A DNA stretch of 64,000 nt from Shouchella rhizosphaerae (GTDB lineage Bacteria > Bacillota > Bacilli > Bacillales > Bacillaceae_D), in assembly GCF_900142675.1 (NCBI RefSeq), contig NZ_FRBS01000006.1, forward strand, positions 62,001 to 126,000. Reading direction: 5' to 3'. The position numbers were made by a program, and so were the translations under genes. This document shows, piece by piece, positions 8,252 to 17,900 of this stretch (positions within the stretch are counted from its first letter, which is position 1; each line of letters begins with the position of its first letter). The notes beneath the pieces were generated by a model. It was not told where the DNA came from and made no database searches. It saw only the letters and a program-made list of their open reading frames with translations.

Positions 8252-9158
8252 ACCCTAAGCAATGAACAGGCGCTGCAAGCGTGCCGAGCGCCAGCGATGG
8301 GAGAAACCCATGCCGTTACCCCGGCGTATTTCCCGTTGTTTGCGCGCCTATCGCACCTGCCCGCTAACGCGACGGTGTCGCCGGCGATCCTGACACGGTA
8401 ACGGAAACAGCTGGTGCCGATCCAATACCAATGGTACCAAGCCCAGCTCCGTACCCAAGCGATTCAAACGGCCATTTCGGAAGTGGCCGCCACAGGAGAG
8501 CATGATCTTACAGAGGAAGAAGTCGCAATCATCCAAGCGTACCTCGAAACGAATCTCTGGGCGATGGTTTCCTCATAGCCGAGGTCGATGAGGAAGTATA
8601 CAACGACGACGGGCGTTATCCAGGGCCAACGAAGGATGCCCGTGTTGGCGCTGACGGGATCGCGTATAGAAACGACATCGGTCCCAATATTGCTGCAGCA
8701 GCCGACTTTTTCTTCAGTGACTTCCTCACGCTCGCCGCCCCAGAAGCTTCGTTCGGGGAGAAAGCCCTGGCAACGACGTTTATTTTAGCGAAGCCAGCGA
8801 AAGTGGGAGAAGTAGTATATGACTTGTCGAAAGCGAGGAAGGTGAAGACCGGGGGGAAGGGTACGGTAAAACCTAATTACGTGCCTAAGGATAGCAGTGG
8901 CAAAAAATTAGGATTACCAAAAAATATAGATGGGAAATTGGTAAACGGCACTACTCACAAACCGGATTCTATGAATCTACACAATCAAATTGGGATTAAA
9001 AAGGGTCAGAGGAGAATATATTCAAACACTTGAGTGGGGAAGAAACGGGAAGTTGATTCAACGGACAATACTCGACAGACCATGGTAGAGGGGATCATGT
9101 AAACCCACATTCACATCAAGCTATTTTTAAGGATGGATCATGGAGCTTTAAAGAATAA
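8252..9158 (+). pseudogene. decayed second LXG toxin cassette (linker plus alternative toxin end)
   Basis: From 8252 the sequence nearly repeats the linker of the intact LXG gene (compare 6060-6290 and 6420-6571), but the LXG domain itself is missing. It carries a TAA nonsense codon at 8399-8401 where the intact copy has CAA, and frame changes around 8560-8580. After the same KTGGKG junction at about 8864 a different toxin module starts (TVKPNYVPKDSSGKK, KKGQRRIYSNT), then breaks into shifted frames ending with DHGRGDHVNPHSHQ and FKDGSWSFKE. The His-rich end suggests a metal-dependent nuclease fold, unproven. Orphan cassettes like this supply new tips to LXG toxins by recombination. Confidence 0.8.
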
Positions 9159-9177
9159 TTCTTAGAGGAGAAAAATC

Positions 9178-9645
9178 ATGGGCTTAAAGGAACCAGCTTT
9201 TATACTAAAGATACGTGGTAGTGATTATTTTAATGAAGAGCTTTCTTGTTTAGGTTGTCAATTTGCTGAAATTTTACTATCCCTTAAGGATTATACAGAA
9301 AGTTATGATTGGTACATTTTTGATGTATTAGGTACTAATAAGTCTTCTTTTCACGAGGTGTTCCCTAAGAACCTACAGAAAGGTTGTACTGTACTTTCAA
9401 CAGATGAATTGATAGAAAAAGTAAAAAGGGTAATACAATTTGAGTCAGGAGTATTTATAGCTGTTGAAAAAGGGAAAAAAATTAATTGGCATTTCGACCA
9501 TTTACCTGAAACTGAAGAAAGTGAAGGGTTACAACATCCATTAGCAAAAATAGAAATTCGTGCTTTTGATTATTCATTTTTTGAGATTTATGGTAATGAT
9601 ATTGAAGTGAAAAAAACAATATTAAATTATTTTAGGAAAAATTAA
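9178..9645 (+). CDS. candidate immunity protein of the second toxin cassette
   Basis: 155 residues with AGAGGAGAAAAATC before the ATG. Soluble, no signal peptide (MGLKEPAFILKIRGSDYFNE; later WHFDHLPETEESE). It lies 19 bp after the end of the broken toxin module and is AT-rich like it. The reading frame is intact, as often seen when an orphan immunity gene still protects against sibling strains. No named family recognised. The next stretch, 9646-9965, has no gene I can support; GCTG/CAGC with TTTTTT at 9941-9960 is a weak terminator. Confidence 0.6.
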   Translation: MGLKEPAFILKIRGSDYFNEELSCLGCQFAEILLSLKDYTESYDWYIFDVLGTNKSSFHEVFPKNLQKGCTVLSTDELIEKVKRVIQFESGVFIAVEKGKKINWHFDHLPETEESEGLQHPLAKIEIRAFDYSFFEIYGNDIEVKKTILNYFRKN

Positions 9646-9965
9646 ATCTGGTAATAAAGGGGTTATTAATCTTAATCGGTCACATGCCTTCAAGATTTTT
9701 CTTGCTTAAAAGAGAATGGCTAACCGGGGGATACGTAGTATAAGGAGCATTCGTAAGGGGATATAACTAATTCCATCGACTGCTGTATGAAGTTTGGTTG
9801 TATTTCCACGATGTGATAAGCAGGTAACACATGAAGAATATGAAGCGTTACCAGCTAATTCAACAATCGCTGTAATTGCTAGGTAGCCACACATATTACT
9901 TCCATGGTCGAGATCGGGTGACATGCTCCAAATGAAAGTCGCTGTTTTAGCAGCTTTTTTGTTTT

Positions 9966-10013
9966 ATTGGTACAAGTTCTGGTCCTGATCTAAGGCCAAG
10001 AACTTGTACCAAT
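9966..10013. repeat. near-perfect inverted repeat
   Basis: ATTGGTACAAGTTCTGG pairs with CCAAGAACTTGTACCAAT, an 18-bp arm pair with one bulged base and a 13-base loop. No T-run follows on either strand, so it is not a standard terminator, although it lies just past the stop of the minus-strand SDR gene. Confidence 0.6.
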
Positions 10014-10045
10014 GTCGTAAAGGACATGGATGGTTAATTGCGGCA

Positions 10046-10846
10046 TTAAAAAATCGTCGGCACGATTCCCCCATCCATCCGAATCGGGGAGCCTTTGAAG
10101 GCTGAGGCGTGAGGGCTGCACATAAAAGCAGTGAGTCTACCGATCTCTTCTGGCCTGATGAAGCGCTGAATTTCGGAGTGAGGCACATTGGAGGCCATAA
10201 ATTTTTTTTCTTTTTCGGAAAAGGACAACGACGGTTCCTCATCCATGAACATGCCTTCAATGATATGAGCTACATTTTGCGATAGCGTAGGACCTGGCAG
10301 GATAGTATTGACTGTCACTTCGGCGCCTGCTGTTAATTTGGACAGGCTCTTTGCCAATGAGAGCAGCATCGATTTAGTCGCGGCATAATGAGGCATAAGA
10401 CCTGAAGGCATGACGGCCTCTTCGCTTGCGATGAAAAGGATTCGGCCGAAGTTTTGGCTCAGCATTGTCGGCAAATAACATCTAACCAACCCGTTGGCTG
10501 CTAGCACATTTGTGCGGAAATACGTTTCCCACCCTTCATCGTCCACATGTTCATATTGCTTGATTTCATAAATGCCCATATTGTTAACGAGAATGTCGAT
10601 GCTCGGGAACTGCTGACATAGCGTTTCCATTTGCTCTTTATTAGTGAGATCAGCCGCTGCATTTTGAGGCGAGGTGGATGGATATTTCGCTTTGATCTCC
10701 TCTACCGTTTGTTGGACCGCTTCCTGGTTCCGTCCGTTAATGAGGACGTGAACCCCTTCTTTAGCAAGCTCCAGGGCAATCGCTTTTCCGATGCCTCTCG
10801 TCGATCCTGTCACTAAAGCCGTTTTATTTGTTAATGCCATTTCCAT
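10046..10846 (-). CDS. short-chain dehydrogenase/reductase
   Basis: 266 residues from the ATG at 10846, which has AAGGAG 10 bases upstream. Classical SDR: cofactor loop TGSTRGIG near residue 12, NNMG, catalytic Ser in FIASEE, and Tyr/Lys in PHYAATKSM, then DGGIVPTIF at the end. Catalyses NAD(P)-dependent oxidation or reduction of an alcohol/carbonyl in the cytoplasm; the substrate is unknown. It lies 148 bp downstream of an AraC regulator transcribed the same way, which probably controls it. Confidence 0.82.
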   Translation of the reverse strand: MEMALTNKTALVTGSTRGIGKAIALELAKEGVHVLINGRNQEAVQQTVEEIKAKYPSTSPQNAAADLTNKEQMETLCQQFPSIDILVNNMGIYEIKQYEHVDDEGWETYFRTNVLAANGLVRCYLPTMLSQNFGRILFIASEEAVMPSGLMPHYAATKSMLLSLAKSLSKLTAGAEVTVNTILPGPTLSQNVAHIIEGMFMDEEPSLSFSEKEKKFMASNVPHSEIQRFIRPEEIGRLTAFMCSPHASAFKGSPIRMDGGIVPTIF

Positions 10847-10994
10847 CTTGTCATTGCTCCTTCTGTTTCGGATAGAGACTATCATAACTTGTCTTCATCA
10901 GCCAGTAACTAGCCGCCTCCGCCAACATTCTTGCAGAATACGCCAAACGGCAAGATGGTTGGGCCTAAAATACCAAGTCTTAGGCAAAAACTTG

Positions 10995-12017
10995 TTAATA
11001 CGCTGTTTTTCCTAACTGCATTAACCGCCAATGTGCCGGCGTATCGCCTTCCCATATGCGAAAAGCGCGGTAAAAGGAGTTCTGGTCTTCATATCCGATC
11101 AAGGAAGCAATTTGTTTAATATCAAGCGAAGGGTCTGCCAGGTAAGCAAGAGCTAGTTCATGTCTAGCTTGCGTTAATAACTGCTTGAAGCTTGTATGTT
11201 CTTCCGCAAGTCGGCGCTGCAAGGTGCGGTCACTGATTCCGAGCTCGTGCGCGGTCCCCCCAATGTCAGGACATCCATCGGCGAGACGAAGCTTAATGAT
11301 CGACTTCACCTTCTCGGCAATGAAATGGACGTTGTCGTGTTCATAAATTGTGCGATCCAAGGCAGGCGTCAAAATCTCCAGCAGTTCTTCGTTATAGGAG
11401 ACAAACGGTCGATCCAAATCGCTTCGGTGGAGAATTAGCCGATTTCCTGTGGCATTGGTGCAGATCGGGCAGCCGAAGTAAGCTTCGAGTGTCCGAGAAT
11501 CACCCATCGGTTGGGTGAATTCAACGCGATAGGCAGACAGGTTTGTTGCTGTCCCTCGTCGTCCAAGCTCCAGAAGACATGCCAAAGTTAAGCCTATCAG
11601 CATAGGCGGACCAGCCAACTCGCGTCCGCCATAAAGCCACTCCAATTCGATGGCGCACAGCTCGCCATCCTCGGTGATGCGCAGGTTTTCGGGAGGGCAT
11701 AGCTGTTTATACTGTGTCATTCGATGTAGGGCATCGTGATAATTGCGAGCGTGATAGGTTGCCAAGAGTGACGGTGGATATTGGGCAGTCTCATAGGCGG
11801 TCACAAGCTCGATGATGGCTGCCGCAGTTTCTCCCGCAAGGTCAAAATAAGCCTGCCAAATTGCAAAGTATTGAGTTGTCGTTACAGCAGGCTCAGACAT
11901 AATGGTCAATGGCAATCGGGCTTGGCGGGCTACTTCGTCGGCCGTTATCCCTAATCGTCCAAGTCCTTCCCACAAACCCTGCGGGATCTTAATTTGGTCA
12001 GCCGGTATCAGGTTCAT
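10995..12017 (-). CDS. AraC-family regulator with arabinose-binding-like N-terminal domain (OruR type)
   Basis: 340 residues, ATG at 12017 with GGAGGACG upstream. N-terminal ligand-type domain (about 1-225) of the kind in OruR/VirS regulators, common in proteobacteria and actinobacteria; C-terminal double HTH with ELGISDRTLQRRLAEE and IASLIGYEDQNSFYRAFRIW. Likely activates the downstream SDR gene in response to a small molecule. The paired SDR/AraC unit next to an IS30-type relic suggests horizontal gain, which is inference. Confidence 0.82.
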   Translation of the reverse strand: MNLIPADQIKIPQGLWEGLGRLGITADEVARQARLPLTIMSEPAVTTTQYFAIWQAYFDLAGETAAAIIELVTAYETAQYPPSLLATYHARNYHDALHRMTQYKQLCPPENLRITEDGELCAIELEWLYGGRELAGPPMLIGLTLACLLELGRRGTATNLSAYRVEFTQPMGDSRTLEAYFGCPICTNATGNRLILHRSDLDRPFVSYNEELLEILTPALDRTIYEHDNVHFIAEKVKSIIKLRLADGCPDIGGTAHELGISDRTLQRRLAEEHTSFKQLLTQARHELALAYLADPSLDIKQIASLIGYEDQNSFYRAFRIWEGDTPAHWRLMQLGKTAY

Positions 12018-12109
12018 CAATCTACGTCCTCCTTTGGCCAGTCCAAGTAGAATAAATATACTAAAAATTGTAAAGGGCTGTAATCTTATTTAAAAGACGA
12101 ATTGGAATA

Positions 12110-12469
12110 TGAAGTGCAACACCTTAAGAAAGACAGCTCATGGAACCCTCGTGTAAGATGTTCGTAACCACACAAACGATCAAGGAGGGCACCATGAGCT
12201 GCTAACCATCATCTTACCACATTTGATCGCGCACGTATTGAAGCGATGACTCGTCTTGGTCTATCTCTTCGGCAGATCGCCAAGAACCTTGGGCAAAGTC
12301 CGTCCACGATTTCTCGGGAACGACGATATGCGAGCGGGAAGACGTCTTATCAATCGGAGAAAGCCCATGAGATGGCTCAGGCAGGAGAAGCACATCGAAA
12401 CCAAAGAAGAAAATGTTTACAATAGTGAACTGCCCACGAGGCATTTACCCATGAACTGTTGCACATGAA
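12110..12469 (+). mobile_element. IS30-type element with internal deletion
   Basis: The inside codes for an IS30-family transposase N-terminus: FDRARIEAMTRLGLSLRQIA, GQSPSTISRERRY, from about 12222 to a stop at 12424; the start region has a TAA (ATGAGCTGCTAA) disrupting the usual SYHHLT beginning. The catalytic DDE part is gone. Ends match IS30-like terminal repeats: TGAAGTGCAACACCT at 12110-12124 and, inverted, ACTGTTGCACATGAA at 12455-12469. So both ends remain but ~1 kb of the middle is missing; it is not autonomous. Confidence 0.75.
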
Positions 12470-12474
12470 TAAAA

Positions 12475-12497
12475 AGTAGGGTGAAAATCACCCTACT
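12475..12497 (-). terminator. terminator of the small membrane protein gene
   Basis: Perfect 10-bp stem AGTAGGGTGA / TCACCCTACT with a 3-base loop; on the minus strand it is followed by TTTTTATT. The stem overlaps the stop codon of the 12493-12687 ORF, supporting that ORF as real. Confidence 0.8.
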
Positions 12498-12687
12498 GTG
12501 TTTGTAATAAAGCAAAGGATACAGCCCAAGAAAAAATGCCAAATAAGATAAGAATCATAAGGACAATTTCAAAAGGGGTACGTTTTCTTTCCTGCTTAGT
12601 TTTCTTGAGCTTTCTATAAAAAACAAATGAACAAAATATTAGGATCAAGTGGCTTAAATCAGACAAGGATTCCAAAAAAGCTATCAT
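12493..12687 (-). CDS. small membrane protein of unknown function
   Basis: 64 residues with two hydrophobic stretches: DLSHLILIFCSFVFY (near 11-25) and FEIVLMILILFGIFSWAVSF (near 39-58), separated by a basic loop KLKKTKQERKR. TTGGAG lies about 11 bases before the ATG and a strong terminator begins in its stop codon. It resembles small Bacillus membrane proteins but I do not recognise a family. Both segments are long enough to cross the membrane, with the basic loop expected in the cytoplasm. Confidence 0.55.
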   Translation of the reverse strand: MIAFLESLSDLSHLILIFCSFVFYRKLKKTKQERKRTPFEIVLMILILFGIFSWAVSFALLQTQ

Positions 12688-12835
12688 AAATGAGTGAACT
12701 CCAATCTTGTTGGGCTAGCCTTCCATCGTTAATGGGCATGTTGCTTGTGCCTATTCTCACTGTAATATTCGATTTGCATATGACGAGTGAAAATCAAATA
12801 AGTAGAAAGGCAATGCCGCAAGCATTGTTGCACCC

Positions 12836-12861
12836 AAACAGCCTGCACCGGCAGGCTGTTT
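12836..12861. terminator. hairpin downstream of nsrR
   Basis: AAACAGCCTGC / GCAGGCTGTTT, 11-bp perfect stem with a 4-base loop. The T-run is short (TTTG), so it is a weak candidate terminator for the minus-strand nsrR. Confidence 0.5.
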
Positions 12862-12898
12862 GTCATTATGGAAAAGGCACACCCATCTTTTTCACATC

Positions 12899-13348
12899 TC
12901 ACTGCTCTGTTGTTTTAAATTGTAACAATGCCCGTAAGTCGTCTTCGTTTAGCACCAAATCTTTGACTGTATATTGCTCAAGCACCTGCAAATAGGCGGC
13001 GAGCGCTTCATGCAATACGCCTTTTAATCGGCAAGCGGGATTTAATATACAGGTGTTTGTCTCGCGGTTAAAGCATTCAACGAGCTCAAGGTTGTCTTCT
13101 GTCTGTTTGACGACTTCGCCAATGTTGATTTCCTCTGGCTTTTTTGCCAAGCGAATGCCACCGTTTCGTCCTTTGATCGTTTCAATCAGACCAAGCTTTC
13201 CTAGTTCGTGGGTGACTTTTGTTAGATGATTATAAGAAATTCGATAAATATCAGCTACTTGTTTGACGCTGGACAGTTTATGCTTTGGTTGTAAAGCTAA
13301 ATACAAAAGGAGACGAAGCGAGTAATCCGTATAAGAAGTTAATTGCAT
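12899..13348 (-). CDS. nsrR: NsrR, nitric-oxide-sensing Rrf2 repressor
   Basis: 149 residues; the ATG at 13348 gives the canonical MQLTSYTDYSLR start and has CTGGAG 8 bases before it. Winged-helix N-terminal domain, then the three-cysteine [4Fe-4S] cluster segment ECFNRETNTCILNPACRLKG (about residues 90-110). NsrR represses NO-detoxification genes and lets go when NO damages its cluster. It stands divergent to the flavohaemoglobin gene, its classical target, with a palindromic operator between them. Confidence 0.9.
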   Translation of the reverse strand: MQLTSYTDYSLRLLLYLALQPKHKLSSVKQVADIYRISYNHLTKVTHELGKLGLIETIKGRNGGIRLAKKPEEINIGEVVKQTEDNLELVECFNRETNTCILNPACRLKGVLHEALAAYLQVLEQYTVKDLVLNEDDLRALLQFKTTEQ

Positions 13349-13440
13349 ATTTTTCACTCCAGAAAGTCATCTCTTCTACAGCATACCATAATTTTGCCAT
13401 GTAGGAGGAAAGGGGCGCCCGTTTGTGGCGAATTTCCAAC

Positions 13441-13459
13441 AATGCATATAATATGCATT
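13441..13459. promoter_or_regulatory. candidate NsrR operator in the nsrR-hmp intergenic region
   Basis: AATGCATATAATATGCATT is a 19-bp palindrome (perfect around its central base), and its ATGCAT half-sites match the known NsrR box style. A further AT-rich stretch, TTTAAATATATATATAAAAT, follows at about 13494-13512 and could be a lower-affinity site or the hmp -10 area. Confidence 0.65.
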
Positions 13460-13538
13460 TTAAATATTGATTTAAGAGGGTGAATGTCATACTTTAAATA
13501 TATATATAAAATACTTATTTTAAGTGAGGCGATCACTC

Positions 13539-14774
13539 ATGAGTACTGTGATGTTAAAAGAAGAATCGAAACGATTGGTGAAAGCAACTGTTCCTATTTT
13601 AGCCGCACACGGAGAAACGATCACAAAGCATTTTTACAAGCGAATGTTTCACCATCATCCTGAACTGTTAAACGTATTTAACCGAACCAATCAAAAAATA
13701 GGCAGGCAACCTCAGGCACTGGCCAATTCGATCTATGCTGCCGCCCAGCATATCGACAATTTAGAAGCGATTTTACCAGTTGTAAAACGGATTGCCCATA
13801 AGCACCGCAGCTTAAATATTAAGCCGGAACAATATCCGATTGTTGGCGATAATCTCCTTGCCGCCATGAAAGAAGTATTAGGAGAGGCAGCTTCCGATGA
13901 TGTAATTGAGGCGTGGAGAGAGGCGTATGAAATCATTGCCGGTGTGTTTATTGAAGTAGAAAAGCAAATGTACGATCAGGCCGGCAAAGCTCCTGGCGGG
14001 TGGAGTGGATTTCGTTCTTTTGTGGTAGAGAAAAAAAAGCAGGAGAGCAAGGCGATTACATCGTTTTATTTAAAGCCGAAAGATGGAAATGAGATCGCTT
14101 CTTACCAGCCAGGCCAATACATGACGGTAAAAGTGAACATCCCTGGTGATACGTATACGCATATGCGCCAATACAGCTTGTCAGACGCTCCGGGAAAAGG
14201 ATATTATCGAATTTCCGTAAAGCGGGAAGAGGGCAACACTGAGTGCCCTCCAGGTGTCGTCTCCAATTATTTACATCAACATATTCGTGAAGGCGACGTA
14301 CTAGAAATGACCGCTCCTGCTGGTGATTTTACTTTAAAACAGGGAGAAGAACGCCCGATCGTTTTAATCAGCGGCGGCGTTGGCATCACGCCACTTATGA
14401 GCATGTTTAATACCCTTATGCAGCAAGGAACCAAACAAAAGGTGACGTTTATCCATGCTGCCATTGATGGAACCTACCATGCGATGCATGACCATGTAGC
14501 CCAGACAGCGAGTCAGAAAGAAAATGTCCACTACGCTGTCTGCTATGAACGCCCTACGTCAGAAGACCAGATGAATCCTTATATGAAGAAGGAAGGGTAT
14601 ATTGATGAGCAATTCCTCCGTTCCATGATTGAAGATCATCACGCTGATTTTTATTTTTGTGGGCCTATTCCTTTTATGAAGACGGTTTACCACATCTTGA
14701 ACAACTGGGGCGTTCCAGAAGAACAAATCCATTATGAATTTTTCGGTCCTGCGGGGACGCTTGCTTCTTCTTAA
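13539..14774 (+). CDS. hmp: flavohaemoglobin (nitric oxide dioxygenase)
   Basis: 411 residues; ATG at 13539 has GTGAGGCG upstream; the in-frame GTG at 13524 is part of that site. Globin domain at about 1-140 with the proximal-His helix AHKHRSLNIKPEQYP, FAD domain with RQYSLSDAPG, NAD domain with ISGGVGITPLMSM and a C-terminal YEFFGPAG. Converts NO plus O2 to nitrate using NADH in the cytoplasm. Divergent from nsrR and followed by a strong terminator, so it is a single-gene NO-response transcript. Confidence 0.95.
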   Translation: MSTVMLKEESKRLVKATVPILAAHGETITKHFYKRMFHHHPELLNVFNRTNQKIGRQPQALANSIYAAAQHIDNLEAILPVVKRIAHKHRSLNIKPEQYPIVGDNLLAAMKEVLGEAASDDVIEAWREAYEIIAGVFIEVEKQMYDQAGKAPGGWSGFRSFVVEKKKQESKAITSFYLKPKDGNEIASYQPGQYMTVKVNIPGDTYTHMRQYSLSDAPGKGYYRISVKREEGNTECPPGVVSNYLHQHIREGDVLEMTAPAGDFTLKQGEERPIVLISGGVGITPLMSMFNTLMQQGTKQKVTFIHAAIDGTYHAMHDHVAQTASQKENVHYAVCYERPTSEDQMNPYMKKEGYIDEQFLRSMIEDHHADFYFCGPIPFMKTVYHILNNWGVPEEQIHYEFFGPAGTLASS

Positions 14775-14795
14775 AAGCATTATTGCCCCATAAAC

Positions 14796-14835
14796 AAAAC
14801 GCACGAATGTTTGCAAAGGGACATTCGTGCGTTTT
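14796..14835 (+). terminator. hmp terminator
   Basis: AAAACGCACGAATGT / ACATTCGTGCGTTTT, a 15-bp stem with a 10-base loop; the right arm ends in TTTT. Confidence 0.8.
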
Positions 14836-14939
14836 CTAGTCTATTACGCCAGTAAAACTGGCAACTATAGGGGCAATAGCGGTTTTAGTAACTGTCTGTC
14901 ACGACGAAAAGCTTAGCAGAAAGGTATCATACGTTTGCA

Positions 14940-17900
14940 TTACTTCCATTCCTCTTGAAGGATTGCGATATGGGCCTGTAATGCATCAAATGCTTCAACC
15001 GTTAAGTGGCCAGCTGCCACATACTTCATTAGTGCGGTTTCAATCTTTTCAATGGAGCGCTTTGCTAACTGATTAGCTCGCCATTTTTCAAATAGGAACG
15101 CCACTTGACATAAAGACAGTAGGGAAGCATAAGCGATCACAGTCATTTCTTGGCGATAGCGTTGTACGACTTCCACTAAGTGTTTGGCTGATAGGTCTGC
15201 TTTGTTCAAGACAATCAGCCGCACAGGGTTTGAATACATGCGCCATTTGTCTGGCAACTTTGCAGGATCGCCTTCTGTTTCGTAGTTAAATGGCTCATAT
15301 TCATGGTAAAGGTGGAAAAGGGTTTCCCCTGCTTTCAATGCCATTAAGCTACTGCCATCTGTATAGGCAACACCCTCGTTTTCACCAATTATGCGAATGC
15401 CCCCGCGCAGCGTGCTTGCTACGCCATACCGTTCATGGACAGTAGCGCCCATTTCAGCTAGAGTCAGCACGTCTCCTTCTTTGACGACCTTGTATAACGG
15501 AATGGGATTGACGCAAATAGGCATCTGTTCGGACCATTGCGGGTAGTCGCTGTAGATCATCGTAATGCCCCGTTTTTTCTTTGCTTGAATGCTCGCTTTG
15601 CTGTTGCTCGTACCGCCGACAAGAGGGATGCCACGGTGTTTTGCATAGGAGAGCAAAGCTTGAGTCATCGTGCCGTCGCCTGGCATGCTAAACATCCCTA
15701 ATTTTGTTAAGTGGCGCGCCGTTTTTTCAGCAAATTGTAGCGCAGTCATTCCCTGAGGTGAAAGCCCGGCTAAAATATGCATGGCCCCAATGGCTGGGTG
15801 ATGCGCTTGGATCGCAGCCATGACAACAGGGTTGAAACCACTTAAATAGACATGGGGTTCCATCTCATACTGGCGGATTAAATCAGCTACTTGTTTTTCC
15901 AAACCGTCTGTTTTGATTTCGATAGATAGTATTAATTCTTTTTCTTTGGCATAAACAAGCACTTCTTCAAGTGTCGGGATTTTGGCGTCTGGATAAAGTT
16001 TGTAACGCTCCACCCAGTCGGAATTATCGGTTCTGTTCGCTGTCAATTGCTTTAACTGTGAGAGTGTTAAATCCCTCACATAACCGCTTCCATCCGTCGT
16101 TCTGTCTACCGTGTAATCGTGGATGACGACTGGAATGCCATCTTTAGACATCATAATGTCAATTTCCACTGCTTCAATGCCCAACTCGGCTGCCAGTTCG
16201 ATTGCGGGCATTGTATTTTCAGGCGCTAAGGAACAAACGCCACGGTGGGCAATTAACAAAGGCTGTTGATTTGTGCTATTTTCCAACTGGTACGCTTGTA
16301 AAGTAGCAACGGCTTTTTCAGGTAATGGCGTTTCGATGCCTTGGACGCCAATGGCAGCTAACCGGTGTAACGCTAATTCACTGTTAGCCTCATATGCCCA
16401 TATTGTAATCGCCCGGCTGCGGAAGTAATGAATGATTTCAGCAGAGAGTGCTTCCGCTTGTACTAGTATTGTAAAACATTGGCATTGGCGGATGGCACGA
16501 ATGGCATCGTCTCTTTTTTTCTTAGGCAACGTCGACCCAGAAAGACGCAAGGCCCCACGGTATTCATTGTTCCATGTTCGCATTGCTTCAATAATGGATG
16601 CTTGGCGAGAAAGGATAAAGACATCGTCTATCCCTTTCGTCTTAAGCAATTGATGGACATAAGGAACAAGGAAATGCTCATTGATCTCGATCATGGGCAG
16701 CATTTTTTGTGTAACCGTATCTAGTGCCTCCTCAAGCAGTACGCCACGATTGCTAGCGACAAGATTGCCGTTTCGCCATTCCGCTTTGAACAGAATAGAA
16801 GGAACATTGGGAGGCAGAGCGTCAGGCATACCGGTCGCGCTATCGATGATTGTAGGGCTTGCGACAAGAGCCGTTTTTGGCTCATTGACTTCTAGCACTT
16901 TTTCTTTAATAGAAGGTCTCGGAACAAGGGACGGATCGCCATTAGGGCCGAAAAGCAGTTTGCCTGGAGTTGGATGTGGCTGTTCCACAAAATCAACTGC
17001 AGGGTTTTTCGTGTCAATGGCGCTGACCCGTTCAAGGGAGTGACCTTTGGCAAAAACGCCAGGATGAGAAGAGAGGCCCATACAAAGGGCGTTCTTGAAA
17101 ACAACGGCATCGACAAGCTCCTTATCCCGGTTAAGCAATACGACAGCATCGCCGCCGTTGGCCATTTGGAAGTTTCCGCAGCCCCAATCGCAGTTTGGAA
17201 TAAGCTTAGGGACAGCGCTAATGGTAGCTTCCATTTCAAAATCAGCAGTAACGCCATATAATTTTTTAACGGCTTGGGCATTGCGGGCAATTAAAGCAGC
17301 AGAATAAGGGGCAAGCACCGCTCCTTCCGGGAAATTATACATCGCTTTATTCGCAACGCCGTTTTCTTCCACTTTATTACCGAAATAAAAACCGCTAAGA
17401 TCAATCGTTTCGCCAGTTATATTGGCGATTTCGACATATTCGTTTGTGCCTTCATCAAAATAGGGCGTGTACATAAATTCCGTAATTAAAAGCGACTTGC
17501 TCGGTGAGACAGGAATCCGTTTTGACGGCCGGCGGATCGGCCCAGCGCGAAAAGCAGTCCGCAAATCGCTAGACTCGGAAATGCGGTGAATCGATTGGCC
17601 ATTGCCATCCGCACGCGCTGTTACGCCACGATACTGTTTTCCCCGGTAGGTAATATTTTGCAAGTAAGGGACAAAATCAACGATACGGTCATGTCGATCC
17701 ATGAGCAATAGTTTGTCGCCGTTATTGGCAAGGCGTATTTCGCCTGTGGACCAGTTCGCATCTAGCATTGTCGGCACATCAGGGTCATCGTAAAGGCGAT
17801 TTGTGCTGAACCATGGGAATTCAAAGTCTGGAACCGCACCATAAATGGCCTTAAAGATGAAACTAGACTGGGATAAAAACAGCTCTTGTCCAGGTTGAAT

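Noticed and set aside
9706-9924. Minus-strand 72-codon ORF
   Set aside because: No ribosome site and no recognisable features; the region looks non-coding.
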